This document shows positions 20,493 to 28,889 of a stretch of 64,000 nt of DNA, one piece after another. Each line of letters begins with the position of its first letter. Position 1 is the first letter of the stretch. The position numbers were made by a program, and so were the translations under genes. The DNA comes from Microthrixaceae bacterium (GTDB taxonomy: Bacteria; Actinomycetota; Acidimicrobiia; Acidimicrobiales; Microtrichaceae). The DNA lies in NCBI GenBank assembly GCA_023957995.1, contig JAMLGK010000003.1, forward strand, positions 1 through 64,000. The letters are read 5' to 3'. The notes under the pieces were generated by a model. It saw only the letters and a program-made list of their open reading frames with translations. It was not told the origin of the DNA and did not search any database.

Positions 20493-22670
20493 ATGACAGG
20501 GCATATCGGCAGACAGCAGGCGATCGACGCCGTGACGGAGTTCCGGGCACCGCCGGTAGTGACCGACGCGGGGGAATCGCCGGGCGACGTGTTCGGTACC
20601 AATGTGTTCACCCGAACAGTGATGCAGCAACGGCTCCCGAAGACCGTGTTCAAGTCCGTGCTCTCCACGATCGAACATGCCACTCCTTTGGATCCCACAG
20701 TGGCAGATGTGGTCGCGTCGGCCCTGAAGGACTGGGCGCTGGAGAAGGGCGCGACCCACTACGCGCACGTGTTCTACCCCCTCACGGGCCTGACCGCGGA
20801 GAAGCACGACAGCTTCCTGGAACCCGATGGGAACGGTGGAGCGATCGCCGAATTCGCGGGCAAGACCCTGGTGCAGGGGGAACCGGATGCTTCGAGCTTC
20901 CCCAATGGCGGCTTGCGTCAGACCTTCGAGGCACGCGGCTACACGGCATGGGATGTGACGAGTGAGGCGTACATCCTCGAGAATCCCAACGGCAACACCC
21001 TGTGCATCCCGACGGTGTTCGTGTCATGGACCGGTGAGGCACTCGACAACAAGACGCCACTGCTGCGTTCCCAGCAGGCGATGAACACCCAGGCCCAACG
21101 CTTGCTGAAGCTGTTCGGCCACGATGATGTTGCGTCGGTGTCGTCGTTCGCAGGTGCGGAACAGGAGTACTTCCTGATCGACCGCCATTTCTTCTTTGCC
21201 CGTCCCGACCTGATGGCTTCGGGCCGAACCCTCTTCGGTGCACCACCGCCCAAGGGTCAGGAGTTCGACGACCACTACTTCGGCGCAATTCCCGAGCGCG
21301 TGCTGGCATACATGCTCGACACCGAGCGGGAGCTGTTCAAGCTCGGCATCCCGGCGAAGACCCGACACAACGAGGTCGCACCGGGCCAGTTCGAACTCGC
21401 TCCGGTGTTCGAGAAGGCCAACGTGGCGACCGATCACCAACAGCTGCTGATGGTCACGTTGCGCAGGATGGCCGAGAAGCACGGCATGGAGTGCCTGTTG
21501 CACGAGAAACCATTCGCCGGGGTGAACGGCTCGGGCAAGCACGTGAACTTCTCCCTTGGCAACTCCACCCAGGGCAACCTGTTGAACCCCGGCGACACGC
21601 CACACGACAACGCACAGTTCCTGGTGTTCTGTGCAGCGGTGATACGGGCGGTCCACCTCTACGGAGGGCTGCTGCGTGCGGTGGTCGCGTCAGCTTCGAA
21701 CGACCACCGACTCGGTGCCAACGAGGCACCGCCGGCGATCATGTCCATCTTCCTGGGTGAACAGCTTGCCGATGTGTTCGACCAGGTCGCCAAGGGTGGA
21801 GCCACCGGGTCGCGCGAGAAGGGCACGTTGATCATCGGGGTCGACACCCTGCCAGACCTCCCGTCCGATCCGGGTGACCGCAACCGCACCAGTCCGTTCG
21901 CCTTCACCGGAAACCGCTTCGAGTTCCGCGCGGCGGGCTCGTTGCAGTCGGTGGCCGGACCGATGACCGCGATCAACACGATGATGGCCGATTCGATCGA
22001 CCACATCGCCACCGAGATCGAGGCATTGCTCGACTCGGGTACCGAGTTCAACGAAGCGGTACAGAAGGTGCTCCAGGAGATCATCACCGACCACGGTCGG
22101 GTGGTCTTCAACGGCGACGGGTACTCAGAGGACTGGACTGTGGAGGCGGCCTTGCGGGGGCTGAAGAACCTTCGTACCACCGTGGATGCACTCCAAGAGC
22201 TCGAAGACGAGGATGTGAAGTCGCTCTTCGCTCGCTACAACGTGCTCGACAACCGCGAGCTTGCCAGCCGCTACGAGGTCTTCCTCGAGCAGTACCACCT
22301 GAACGGGAACGTGGAGGCGATGACCACACTCGAGATGGCCAAGACGGTCGTGATGCCGGCCGGCATCCGCTACCAGGGAGAACTTGCTGCAACCGCGGCG
22401 AGCATGAAGGCGGTCGACCTCGAACCCGACATGTCGCTGCTCACCAGGGTGAGCGGGCTGGTCTCCGAGCTCAGCAGCACCATCGCCGCGCTGGAGGAAG
22501 CGATCGACTCCGGTGATGGCGAAGGGGAGCTGGCTCACGCTGAGTATGCCTGTGACACCCTGTTGCCGGCGATGCTCGAGGTCCGTTCGATCAGCGACCT
22601 GCTCGAGTCGGAGATCGCAGATGATCTCTGGCCCATGCCCACATACCAGGAGATGCTGCACATCCTCTGA
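20493..22670 (+). CDS. glnN: Glutamine synthetase type III
   Basis: Large dodecameric glutamine synthetase that condenses ammonia and glutamate with ATP. The 725-residue length and the N-terminal [20 protein letters not shown] block are typical of GSIII. Catalytic features include [21 protein letters not shown], the [12 protein letters not shown] motif and SANDH-like [17 protein letters not shown]. The start ATG 20493 is chosen over GTG 20451 because of the Shine-Dalgarno sequence six nt upstream. It has no nitrogen genes beside it. GSIII is less usual in actinobacteria than GSI. Confidence 0.95.
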   Translation: MTGHIGRQQAIDAVTEFRAPPVVTDAGESPGDVFGTNVFTRTVMQQRLPKTVFKSVLSTIEHATPLDPTVADVVASALKDWALEKGATHYAHVFYPLTGLTAEKHDSFLEPDGNGGAIAEFAGKTLVQGEPDASSFPNGGLRQTFEARGYTAWDVTSEAYILENPNGNTLCIPTVFVSWTGEALDNKTPLLRSQQAMNTQAQRLLKLFGHDDVASVSSFAGAEQEYFLIDRHFFFARPDLMASGRTLFGAPPPKGQEFDDHYFGAIPERVLAYMLDTERELFKLGIPAKTRHNEVAPGQFELAPVFEKANVATDHQQLLMVTLRRMAEKHGMECLLHEKPFAGVNGSGKHVNFSLGNSTQGNLLNPGDTPHDNAQFLVFCAAVIRAVHLYGGLLRAVVASASNDHRLGANEAPPAIMSIFLGEQLADVFDQVAKGGATGSREKGTLIIGVDTLPDLPSDPGDRNRTSPFAFTGNRFEFRAAGSLQSVAGPMTAINTMMADSIDHIATEIEALLDSGTEFNEAVQKVLQEIITDHGRVVFNGDGYSEDWTVEAALRGLKNLRTTVDALQELEDEDVKSLFARYNVLDNRELASRYEVFLEQYHLNGNVEAMTTLEMAKTVVMPAGIRYQGELAATAASMKAVDLEPDMSLLTRVSGLVSELSSTIAALEEAIDSGDGEGELAHAEYACDTLLPAMLEVRSISDLLESEIADDLWPMPTYQEMLHIL

Positions 22671-22713
22671 GCCCAAGCTCAACGGTTGGGCACCTGCTGG
22701 CCGTGCGCTGGCA

Positions 22714-23298
22714 TCAGCCGCTGATGGAGAGCTGAGCCCCTGCGGCACCGGGTGAACCTGAGACACCGGCGGCCTCCAGCGACGTTGCCGGAGTGGTTGT
22801 GGCCGGCGCGCTCTTCTGCGGCTCGGTGGTCGTCGTGGTCGGTTGGGGGTCGTTGGTGGTCACGACGAACGAGATCGGGAAGCCGTCGTAGTACTCCGAA
22901 TTGCTCTCCACGGTGCCGGTCACCGTGATCTGGTGGCTGGTTGGATCATCGTCGCCGTCGTCCAGCGCGGTCAGCGTGATCTCACGGACGGTGTGCCAGT
23001 CCGCGGCGGGCCAGGTGACCGAGCTACTGGAGAGGTCCACCAGCCCGGGAGCGCTCGAGCTGAAGGTGACCGTCACGAACCCCGGTTCGAGGTCGGCGCT
23101 GATGATCGGCTCACCGAGGCTCAACTGCACCACCTGAGACTCGCCCTCGAGGAGTTCCAGCGATGCCGGTGAGACCTCGATCCGGCTGGTCTGCGCCGAG
23201 GTGGGCGCCGGTGAGTGCAGCGTCAGTGCAACCAACACGACTGTCGACACTGCGACGACCACCCAAGGGGGTCTGGCTGACCGTGCAGAGCTCTGCAT
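22714..23298 (-). CDS. Secreted protein with one beta-sandwich domain
   Basis: Unrecognised 194-residue exported protein. The N-terminus is a signal peptide (hydrophobic VVVAVSTVVLVALTL, then PTSAQ). Residues about 38-150 look like a single Calx-beta/cadherin-type domain (VSPASLELLEGESQVVQLSL to ITVTGTVES). The C-terminus is a low-complexity PTTTTTEPQKSAPATTT linker without a sorting motif. It is downstream of the flavoenzyme gene on the same strand, separated by a hairpin. Confidence 0.6.
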   Translation of the reverse strand: MQSSARSARPPWVVVAVSTVVLVALTLHSPAPTSAQTSRIEVSPASLELLEGESQVVQLSLGEPIISADLEPGFVTVTFSSSAPGLVDLSSSSVTWPAADWHTVREITLTALDDGDDDPTSHQITVTGTVESNSEYYDGFPISFVVTTNDPQPTTTTTEPQKSAPATTTPATSLEAAGVSGSPGAAGAQLSISG

Positions 23299-23301
23299 AC
23301 A

Positions 23302-23332
23302 TGGAAGCGTAGGGACGCTGCTGACGCTTCCA
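23302..23332. terminator. Perfect 9-bp hairpin between flavoenzyme and secreted-protein genes
   Basis: TGGAAGCGT at 23302-23310 and ACGCTTCCA at 23324-23332 with a 13-nt loop. It lies after the flavoenzyme stop (23386, minus strand) and just before the secreted-protein start (23298). It may end the flavoenzyme transcript or act as an operator. No T-run is present. Confidence 0.45.
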
Positions 23333-23385
23333 GGGGATCCAGGGCTATCGCTGGGGAAGCGGTACGGGCAACGGGCTCAGCGGGT

Positions 23386-25179
23386 TCAGCCGTCGTCGCT
23401 GCCGACGCCTTGGTGCACCCGGAAAAGGTTGCCCGGGTCGACCTCTCGCTTGATCTGCAGCAACCTGCCGTAGTTGTCGCCCCAGAACTCGCTCTTCCAA
23501 TCCTCGGTGAAGTAGCTCGCCTCGTTCGCGTACGCGCCCTGGCCGGGGAGGGCCTCTCGGATGATCGAGAACGCCCGTCCCACTTGGTCGCGGTCGGCTT
23601 GGGCTGTTTCCATGTCGGGTTCGTGACCCTCTACGCCGGGAAAGGCAGGTGCCTGCGCGGCAGCCATGATGATCAGCGCCGCGGCGTCGAACGCGCCGGG
23701 GTGAAGGGCAGTGTTGCGGTCCCGGGCCAGCGCCTCGGGATCGGCACCCGAGAGGCCCTTGTTGCTCTGGATCGTAAAACCCCGGATCTTGGAGGCATCC
23801 ACGATCATGCGCACCAGATCATCGGGCTGGTCGGTGTACTTCGACAGCGGCAGCCAGCGCGACTCGTAGGCTGACCAGTAGGCGGAGATCTCACCGGAGT
23901 TGCCCGACCACCAATACTGGTTGTCGGGCTGGTTCGGCCTCGGGTCGGCCACGACGTCGTCCGGGGCGTTCTCGTTCCACCACATCAGGTCCCAGACCTG
24001 CTCGAAGGGGATCTCGGTGAACTCGACGTCGACCTGGTAGCGGCCCGGGTCCGCCCGGAGCGGGTCGAGCAGTGGGGCCCAGGTGGATGTGGCCAGCGTC
24101 TCGGTGAGGTCGAGCCAGGTCATCGCCACCTCGACGGTGTTGTTGTCGTTGAAGCGCACCTGTTCACCCCAGGAGCGGTTGTTGAGCGCCGCGGGGTAGA
24201 ACTCGACGTACCGGCGAACCAGGTCCTCGTAGGCAACGTCGTCGGTGGCGGTGATGGTGCCCGTTACGGTGCCTGTGGTGGTGGGGATCGGATGCGCGAG
24301 CAGGGTCGTCGAGGCGACGATCCCGAACGTGGAACCTCCGCCTCCGCGCAGGGCCCAGAACAGGTCCGGGTTCTGGTGTTCGTTGGCGATGCGCACCTTG
24401 CCGTCGGCTGTGACCACGGTGAACTGGAGCACTCCGCCGGCGCCGGTGCCGAACGCCTTGGAGTAGCTGCCGAATCCGCTGCCCTGGATGAACCCGCCCG
24501 AGGCACCGACGCTCGTGCAACCCCCTCCCTGCACGTACAGGCCGGCATCGGTGGCTGCGCCGTAGGCCTCGAGCCAACGCGTGCCGGCTCCCACCGTCAG
24601 CGCGGGGGTGCCAACTGTTCCCTCTGGTGCGCCGTCGGGGACGAAGTCGTCGTGCAGGTTGATGTTGCGCATGTGGTGGGTCCACACGAGCAGCGAATCG
24701 GGTGCGTTGTTGCGCCCCAGGTAGTCGTGGCCGGTGCCCTTCACGACGAGTCGCACCGCGTTGTCGCGGGCGAAGTCGACCGCGGCGGAGATGTCCGCGG
24801 CCGATGTGGCGGCTACGGCGTAGGGGCTCACCGCAGCCGTCCAGGCATCCAGCCAGCCTGTCGATTGGGTGGCACCCGCGAGGCCCTCGTGCACGAACGG
24901 GTTCTCGAGCGCCTTCAGTTCCGCCGCGCATTCGTCGCCCGAGGCATCTTCGCAGTCGACCGTCGGCGACACGGGCCTGATGAGTCGACCTCCGACGCGT
25001 TCGTTGAGTTCCTGCCACTGCGCGTCGGACGGCCAGTTCTCGGGAGTGGCTCCGGCGCCGCTCGCACCGCTACCGCCGGAGTCGCCACCATCGGCGTTCG
25101 AGCTGCAGGCGCCCAACGCCGCGGCGCCCGAAGCCGCTCCCGCTCCAACCAGCAGCCCGCGTCTGCTCAGCTTTCCCAC
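23386..25179 (-). CDS. Tat-exported FAD-linked oxidase with BBE domain
   Basis: About 597-residue flavoprotein oxidase of the PCMH/berberine-bridge family. The N-terminus is a twin-arginine lipoprotein signal (LSRRGLLVGAGAAS to ALGAC). The FAD domain shows GTGHDYLG (His) and YVQGGGCTSVGASGG (Cys), the pair that binds FAD through two covalent bonds in bicovalent oxidases. The C-terminus has the BBE motif NYGRLLQIKREVDPGNLF. GTG 25179 is chosen because GAGGAG lies six nt upstream; the frame is open further to 25323. Such enzymes oxidise sugars or alcohol groups; the real substrate is unknown. Confidence 0.87.
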   Translation of the reverse strand: MGKLSRRGLLVGAGAASGAAALGACSSNADGGDSGGSGASGAGATPENWPSDAQWQELNERVGGRLIRPVSPTVDCEDASGDECAAELKALENPFVHEGLAGATQSTGWLDAWTAAVSPYAVAATSAADISAAVDFARDNAVRLVVKGTGHDYLGRNNAPDSLLVWTHHMRNINLHDDFVPDGAPEGTVGTPALTVGAGTRWLEAYGAATDAGLYVQGGGCTSVGASGGFIQGSGFGSYSKAFGTGAGGVLQFTVVTADGKVRIANEHQNPDLFWALRGGGGSTFGIVASTTLLAHPIPTTTGTVTGTITATDDVAYEDLVRRYVEFYPAALNNRSWGEQVRFNDNNTVEVAMTWLDLTETLATSTWAPLLDPLRADPGRYQVDVEFTEIPFEQVWDLMWWNENAPDDVVADPRPNQPDNQYWWSGNSGEISAYWSAYESRWLPLSKYTDQPDDLVRMIVDASKIRGFTIQSNKGLSGADPEALARDRNTALHPGAFDAAALIIMAAAQAPAFPGVEGHEPDMETAQADRDQVGRAFSIIREALPGQGAYANEASYFTEDWKSEFWGDNYGRLLQIKREVDPGNLFRVHQGVGSDDG

Positions 25180-25470
25180 GTGTCGCTCCTCTGTCGCGTA
25201 CTCGCCACCGGTCGGCAGCCAGCAGGCCGAGCTGAGCCATGTGGGCACGCGAACCCGTCGCCTCGCCGCACTGGTGCGGGCCGGTGGATCTCGCACGTCA
25301 CCTCTGACCTGACGGTGACTCAACAGACGGAGCCTCTACGAGACCCGGTCGCGCCCGAGTGCGAATTGGTCGCTTCTCGAGCAGCCTCCCCGGCCGAGGG
25401 ACGCCAAGCATCCTGTGCTCCAGGAGACGTCACAACGGGATTCGGGTCGGGCTTCGCGCACGGCCTCGCG
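25180..25470. other. Spacer between flavoenzyme start and the tRNA-Thr promoter
   Basis: About 290 bp on the 5' side of both the flavoenzyme (minus) and tRNA-Thr (plus). No gene or RNA was recognised beyond the flavoenzyme ribosome site and the tRNA promoter element. Confidence 0.4.
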
Positions 25471-25509
25471 TACAATCCGCGGAGCCTTCCGCGAAGAAAA
25501 GCGCGGAAG
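25471..25509 (+). promoter_or_regulatory. Probable tRNA-Thr -10 box and leader hairpin
   Basis: TACAAT at 25471-25476 is a near-consensus -10 element; no convincing -35 box is seen. A perfect 8-bp inverted repeat follows, CTTCCGCG (25486-25493) and CGCGGAAG (25502-25509), ending 4 nt before the mature tRNA, so it would lie in the leader removed by RNase P. Confidence 0.5.
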
Positions 25510-25513
25510 TCCC

Positions 25514-25586
25514 GCCCGAGTAGCTCAGATGGCAGAGCAGCTGTCTTGTAAACAGCAGGTCAGGAGTTCGATTCTCCTCTCGGGCT
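25514..25586 (+). tRNA. tRNA-Thr (anticodon TGT)
   Basis: 73-nt cloverleaf. Acceptor arms GCCCGAG (25514-25520) and CTCGGGC (25579-25585) pair perfectly. The anticodon stem GCTGT/ACAGC encloses the loop CTTGTAA, giving anticodon TGT, which reads ACA. The T arm AGGAG/CTCCT encloses TTCGATT. The CCA end is not encoded. Confidence 0.96.
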
Positions 25587-25590
25587 CGTC

Positions 25591-25640
25591 CGCCAGCCCT
25601 CGAGGCGCCGGGGTCCTCTCGGTGAGGAGAGCAGCGCTGC
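25591..25640. repeat. 50-nt repeat, copy 1
   Basis: Matches copy 2 (26165-26214) at 48 of 50 positions in direct orientation. It starts 5 nt after the tRNA-Thr gene. Inside are the inverted arms TCCTC/GAGGA and the self-complementary end GCAGCGCTGC. Neither copy is in an evident gene. Confidence 0.85.
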
Positions 25641-25818
25641 TCGTTGCGCGACGCTCGAAGCCATCAGGTGCGTGAAACCCGGCAAGTGGTTCTGACGGCT
25701 CCGGGAATGGCTTGGGTTCGTTGACGGACCTCGCAATCGAGAAGCGGCGCGCAGATCTGCCGGTCGACCTTCTCAGCCCGTGTCCAAGTTGCTTCGGCCT
25801 GTTCGTGGGAGCGGGCTG

Positions 25819-26130
25819 TCAGTCAGCTGGTTCGGCGCGTCGGTCGGACACCACCCACGCGGTCGCGCCGCTGACCCCCGCGGCGGCCAGGACAGCGGGC
25901 CAGGCGCCGATCTTCTTCGCCAGCGGGTGCGACGCCCCGAATGCGCCGAGGTACACCGCGGTCAGCGCTGCGGTGCCGACCGGGCCCACCCGGCGGGACC
26001 ACTCACGGCCGGCGACCGCTCCGCCGGCAGCGAGCACGACCCCACCGAGCGAGCGCACCTTCGTCTCCCGGGCAACGAGGTACCCCGCGATGAGTGATCC
26101 GGCGACAACTGGTGCGGTGGGGAGGCTCAT
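25819..26130 (-). CDS. Small hydrophobic membrane protein
   Basis: Unrecognised 103-residue protein with two or three hydrophobic segments (APVVAGSLIAGYLVA; SLGGVVLAAGGAVAG; AVLAAAGVSGATAWVV). ATG 26130 is the likely start although no strong ribosome site is visible; the frame is open much further upstream, but that would cross the repeat copy 2. It is bracketed by the two 50-nt repeats. Confidence 0.55.
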   Translation of the reverse strand: MSLPTAPVVAGSLIAGYLVARETKVRSLGGVVLAAGGAVAGREWSRRVGPVGTAALTAVYLGAFGASHPLAKKIGAWPAVLAAAGVSGATAWVVSDRRAEPAD

Positions 26131-26164
26131 GATGTGACGATACCGGCAGCGTTGTCCTGTCGAT

Positions 26165-26214
26165 CGCCAGCCCTGGAGGCGCCGGGGTCCTCTCGGTGAG
26201 GAGAGCGGCGCTGC
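26165..26214. repeat. 50-nt repeat, copy 2
   Basis: Second copy of the 25591-25640 repeat, 574 bp further on and in the same orientation. The two differences are at repeat positions 11 and 43. In this copy a two-step stem can form: GCGCCG with CGGCGC below, TCCTC with GAGGA above. Sequence beyond the 50 nt does not match on either side. Confidence 0.85.
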
Positions 26215-26398
26215 GCATGACCCTCGCACGCCACGAGGACGAGCCCGCACTGAACCTCCTGGAGAGGGTCCGCGCTCGCATGGGGAGCGACGGCAGTCGG
26301 CAGTTCTCGGTGAAGTGCGTACCCGCTCGACCTGGCCACGGCCACGAGCTCGCCCATCGGGGGCCGCCGGCCACCTGGATGCTGCGAGAATCGGTCCT

Positions 26399-27019
26399 GT
26401 GAACACCAGCGACGAGAACCTGTCGTGTTCGGCGCATCCCACGACCGGCAGGTTCGGATATCCCATTCACCACGTCGAGACCCGCGCCCAGTGGCGCTCC
26501 TGGCTGGAACACAACCACGACACCGAAGTGGGTGTGTGGCTGGGTTCCTGGCGCGCACCGACGAACCGGCCCCGCTGTCCCTATCCAGAGGTCGTCGAGG
26601 AGGCCATCTGCTTCGGGTGGATCGACTCGACCTCGGCGATCCTGGATTCCGAGCGCGGCATACAGCTGATCACCCCGCGAAAGGCGAAGAGCCCCTGGTC
26701 GCGCCTCAACCGTCGGCGGGCAGCCGAGATGGAGGCTGCGGGGTTGATGACCGACGCGGGGCGCAAGGTGATCGAGGTGGCAAAGGCGAACGGCTGGTGG
26801 ACCATCGCCGATCCCGTGGAGGACCTCATCGAACCCGACGCCCTCGCTGCTGCGCTCGACGCGGTGCCCCCGGCGCGTACCGCCTGGGACGGATTCTCGC
26901 CGAGCGTGCGCAAGCAGATGCTCTGGTGGGTCATCAGCGCCGCGAGACAGGAGACACGGCAACGGCGCATCGAGGAGATCGTTGCCAAGGCGGCCACCGG
27001 AGAACGTGCCCGAGGCTGA
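26399..27019 (+). CDS. YdeI/OmpD-associated family protein
   Basis: 206-residue cytoplasmic protein of the YdeI/OmpD-associated (bacteriocin-protection) family, known by HHVETRAQWRSWLEHNHD, the core EEAICFGWIDS, and the later LNRRRAAEMEAAGLMTDAGRKVIEVAK. The biochemical role of this family is not established; in enteric bacteria YdeI has been linked to antimicrobial peptide resistance. GTG 26399 is the chosen start. It stands alone. Confidence 0.8.
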   Translation: MNTSDENLSCSAHPTTGRFGYPIHHVETRAQWRSWLEHNHDTEVGVWLGSWRAPTNRPRCPYPEVVEEAICFGWIDSTSAILDSERGIQLITPRKAKSPWSRLNRRRAAEMEAAGLMTDAGRKVIEVAKANGWWTIADPVEDLIEPDALAAALDAVPPARTAWDGFSPSVRKQMLWWVISAARQETRQRRIEEIVAKAATGERARG

Positions 27020-27076
27020 CCGTGTGTTCGTTCGGGCTTGTGCGCGCTAGGTGAGGGGTTCGGGACGCTCGAGTCC

Positions 27077-28060
27077 TCAGCTGGGGGCTCCACCTGGCGG
27101 GGGTCCTCCGGGAGGCGGACCGCCGGCGCCGGGGCCTGACTCGTTGACCTCACCGTTGAGGCAGCGGCTCACGTACGGGTAGGTGTCGGTGATGAGGTAG
27201 GCGTACTCACCGTCGATCTCGATGCCGTTGCACTCGTCGAGGTCACCGTTGTCCTCGCTGTACACCCAGTCCGAGGTGTAGGTGCCGTCAGGGCTCGTGC
27301 CGTCGATGTCGATGTCGCCCGAACGAAGTGCCGTCGAACCGACGCAGCCGGTGCCGGAGCGCAACTCCTCGGACAGCTCGTAGCCGGACTCGTACGCTCC
27401 GGACTTGGAGTAGTACATGAGGTATCCGTCGGCGGCGAACCCGACGTGGACCAGGTCTTCGTCGGTCGAATACGCGTCGGCCAGCAGCTCGGACACACCG
27501 TGGTAGTGGTATTCGCCGGTCGGTTGCACGTGGGCGTTGTTGAAGTCCAGGCCGAGGTCATATAGACCCTGCAACGCCTCGACCCTGTAGGTCTCACCGC
27601 TGTCGCAGCTGACCGTTTCCGCGGTGCCCGGTTCGAACTTCACGCCGTTGACCGCGACGCCGGGCGTGCGCACCTCGGTGGCATCGCCGACATATGTCGG
27701 TTCGGTCGTGAACTCGTAGCTGAGGTCCTGCGCGGAGATCGTGTTCGGGTTCCCCTGGTTGGGGAACTCGCCCGTCTCGTGGTCCGGCAGCGCATTGGTC
27801 TCGATCGTGCGGGTTGCACCGTCGACGGTGACGGTCACCATCGTGCCGAACTCCTCGTCCTCGAGTACGTACGAGCCGAGGTGGTCGCCGGTGACCCCTT
27901 CCTCGTCGGAGTTCCCGGAGTCACTCGCGGGGTTGTCCTCGGTGGCTTCGGGCTCCGAGGAGGTGGTCGGGGAGCCGTTCGGGCTGCACGCGGCGAGAAC
28001 GAGCACCCCTGCGAGTGGAACGGCCATTGCAGTGTGTCTGGGGATCCGTCTCCATGTCAT
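27077..28060 (-). CDS. YHYH domain lipoprotein
   Basis: 327-residue exported protein. The N-terminus is a lipoprotein signal (AVPLAGVLVLAACS), then an acidic Ser/Glu-rich linker. The core contains the signature GEYHYHGVSELL of YHYH-domain proteins and a region ending DECNGIEIDGEYAYLITDTYPYVSRCLNG. The C-terminus is a Pro/Gly tail. The domain's function is not established; its His and Tyr residues suggest metal binding. Transcribed towards the convergent YdeI-like gene. Confidence 0.8.
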   Translation of the reverse strand: MTWRRIPRHTAMAVPLAGVLVLAACSPNGSPTTSSEPEATEDNPASDSGNSDEEGVTGDHLGSYVLEDEEFGTMVTVTVDGATRTIETNALPDHETGEFPNQGNPNTISAQDLSYEFTTEPTYVGDATEVRTPGVAVNGVKFEPGTAETVSCDSGETYRVEALQGLYDLGLDFNNAHVQPTGEYHYHGVSELLADAYSTDEDLVHVGFAADGYLMYYSKSGAYESGYELSEELRSGTGCVGSTALRSGDIDIDGTSPDGTYTSDWVYSEDNGDLDECNGIEIDGEYAYLITDTYPYVSRCLNGEVNESGPGAGGPPPGGPPPGGAPS

Positions 28061-28192
28061 GGGACCGATGGTGAAGGGCGAAGCTGAGCGTCAGCTGTGA
28101 GTTCCCGCACGAGTGCTTCAGGGTTCAGGTTGTGGCGGGTCCGTGCGTGGACCGGAGAACCGCATCGGGCGGGCAGCGCGCCGCTGGCCTAC

Positions 28193-28825
28193 TCAATGCG
28201 CGTCGACCGCCTTCTCCATGCGGATCCGCCCGGGGGTTCCGGTGCGCGCCTCGTAGTGCTTGTCGTGCCGTTCAGCGGTGACTGTGAAGCCATGACGTTC
28301 GTACAGCCTTCGCGCGGGATTGGCCGAACCGGTGATGAGCCAGAGCGTGGACACCGGGGCTTCGTTGGCCTTCTGTTCGATCCAGTCGAGCAGAGCAGAC
28401 CCCACGCCCGACCCGCGTAGCTCCGGATCGACGTGGATGTCGGCCAGATAGAACTCATCCTCGACCGGTGCGAGTTCGACCCTCCATCTCCAGATGGCAG
28501 CGGGAATCCGCCCGAGTGCACCGAGCAGCCCGAACGCCTTGACCGAGATCCGAACGGTGTCGCCGACACCGAGGGAGCCAGTGCCTCCGATGACGTACTG
28601 CGCCATGGCAACGACCCGCCCCGAGGCGGTCGCAACGACCACCGGCTTGGACGGGTTCGGGAACCCACCCAGATCCAACAGAGCTGCCCCGAAACGCCGA
28701 GAGGCCTCGACGCTGCCGCACGAACCCAGCATCTCAGGGCCGGGTTCGCGGTACATGACGTCGAGGATCCCGGCGCGGTCCTCCGCGATCGCGGGGCGGA
28801 TTCCCAGCTCTGGTCGACGCGGCAC
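28193..28825 (-). CDS. GNAT family N-acetyltransferase
   Basis: 210-residue protein with the GNAT core: acceptor-site strand FYLADIHVDPELRGSGVGSALLDWIE, where RGSGVG is the acetyl-CoA pyrophosphate loop, and the C-terminal NPARRLYERHGFTVTAE motif. Substrate unknown. GTG 28825 is taken as the start; the frame is open upstream but then enters an inverted-repeat spacer. Confidence 0.8.
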   Translation of the reverse strand: MPRRPELGIRPAIAEDRAGILDVMYREPGPEMLGSCGSVEASRRFGAALLDLGGFPNPSKPVVVATASGRVVAMAQYVIGGTGSLGVGDTVRISVKAFGLLGALGRIPAAIWRWRVELAPVEDEFYLADIHVDPELRGSGVGSALLDWIEQKANEAPVSTLWLITGSANPARRLYERHGFTVTAERHDKHYEARTGTPGRIRMEKAVDAH

Positions 28826-28871
28826 CCCCCGACTGTATGGCCGGGGGGTGCCGGCATGGCCGGGGGGTGCC
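28822..28871. repeat. G-run inverted and tandem repeat between GNAT and beta-helix genes
   Basis: GGCACCCCCC at 28822-28831 is the exact reverse complement of GGGGGGTGCC at 28843-28852, and the latter recurs at 28862-28871 as part of a 19-nt unit present twice in tandem (from 28837). The left arm touches the GNAT start codon. The structure could terminate beta-helix transcription or hinder GNAT translation. Confidence 0.65.
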
Positions 28872-28889
28872 GGCGCCGAACGGAAGGCC

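Noticed and set aside
25514..26214. Integrative element at tRNA-Thr with the 50-nt repeats as attachment sites
   Set aside because: The repeat does not copy the tRNA 3' end, and no integrase or phage gene lies between the copies.
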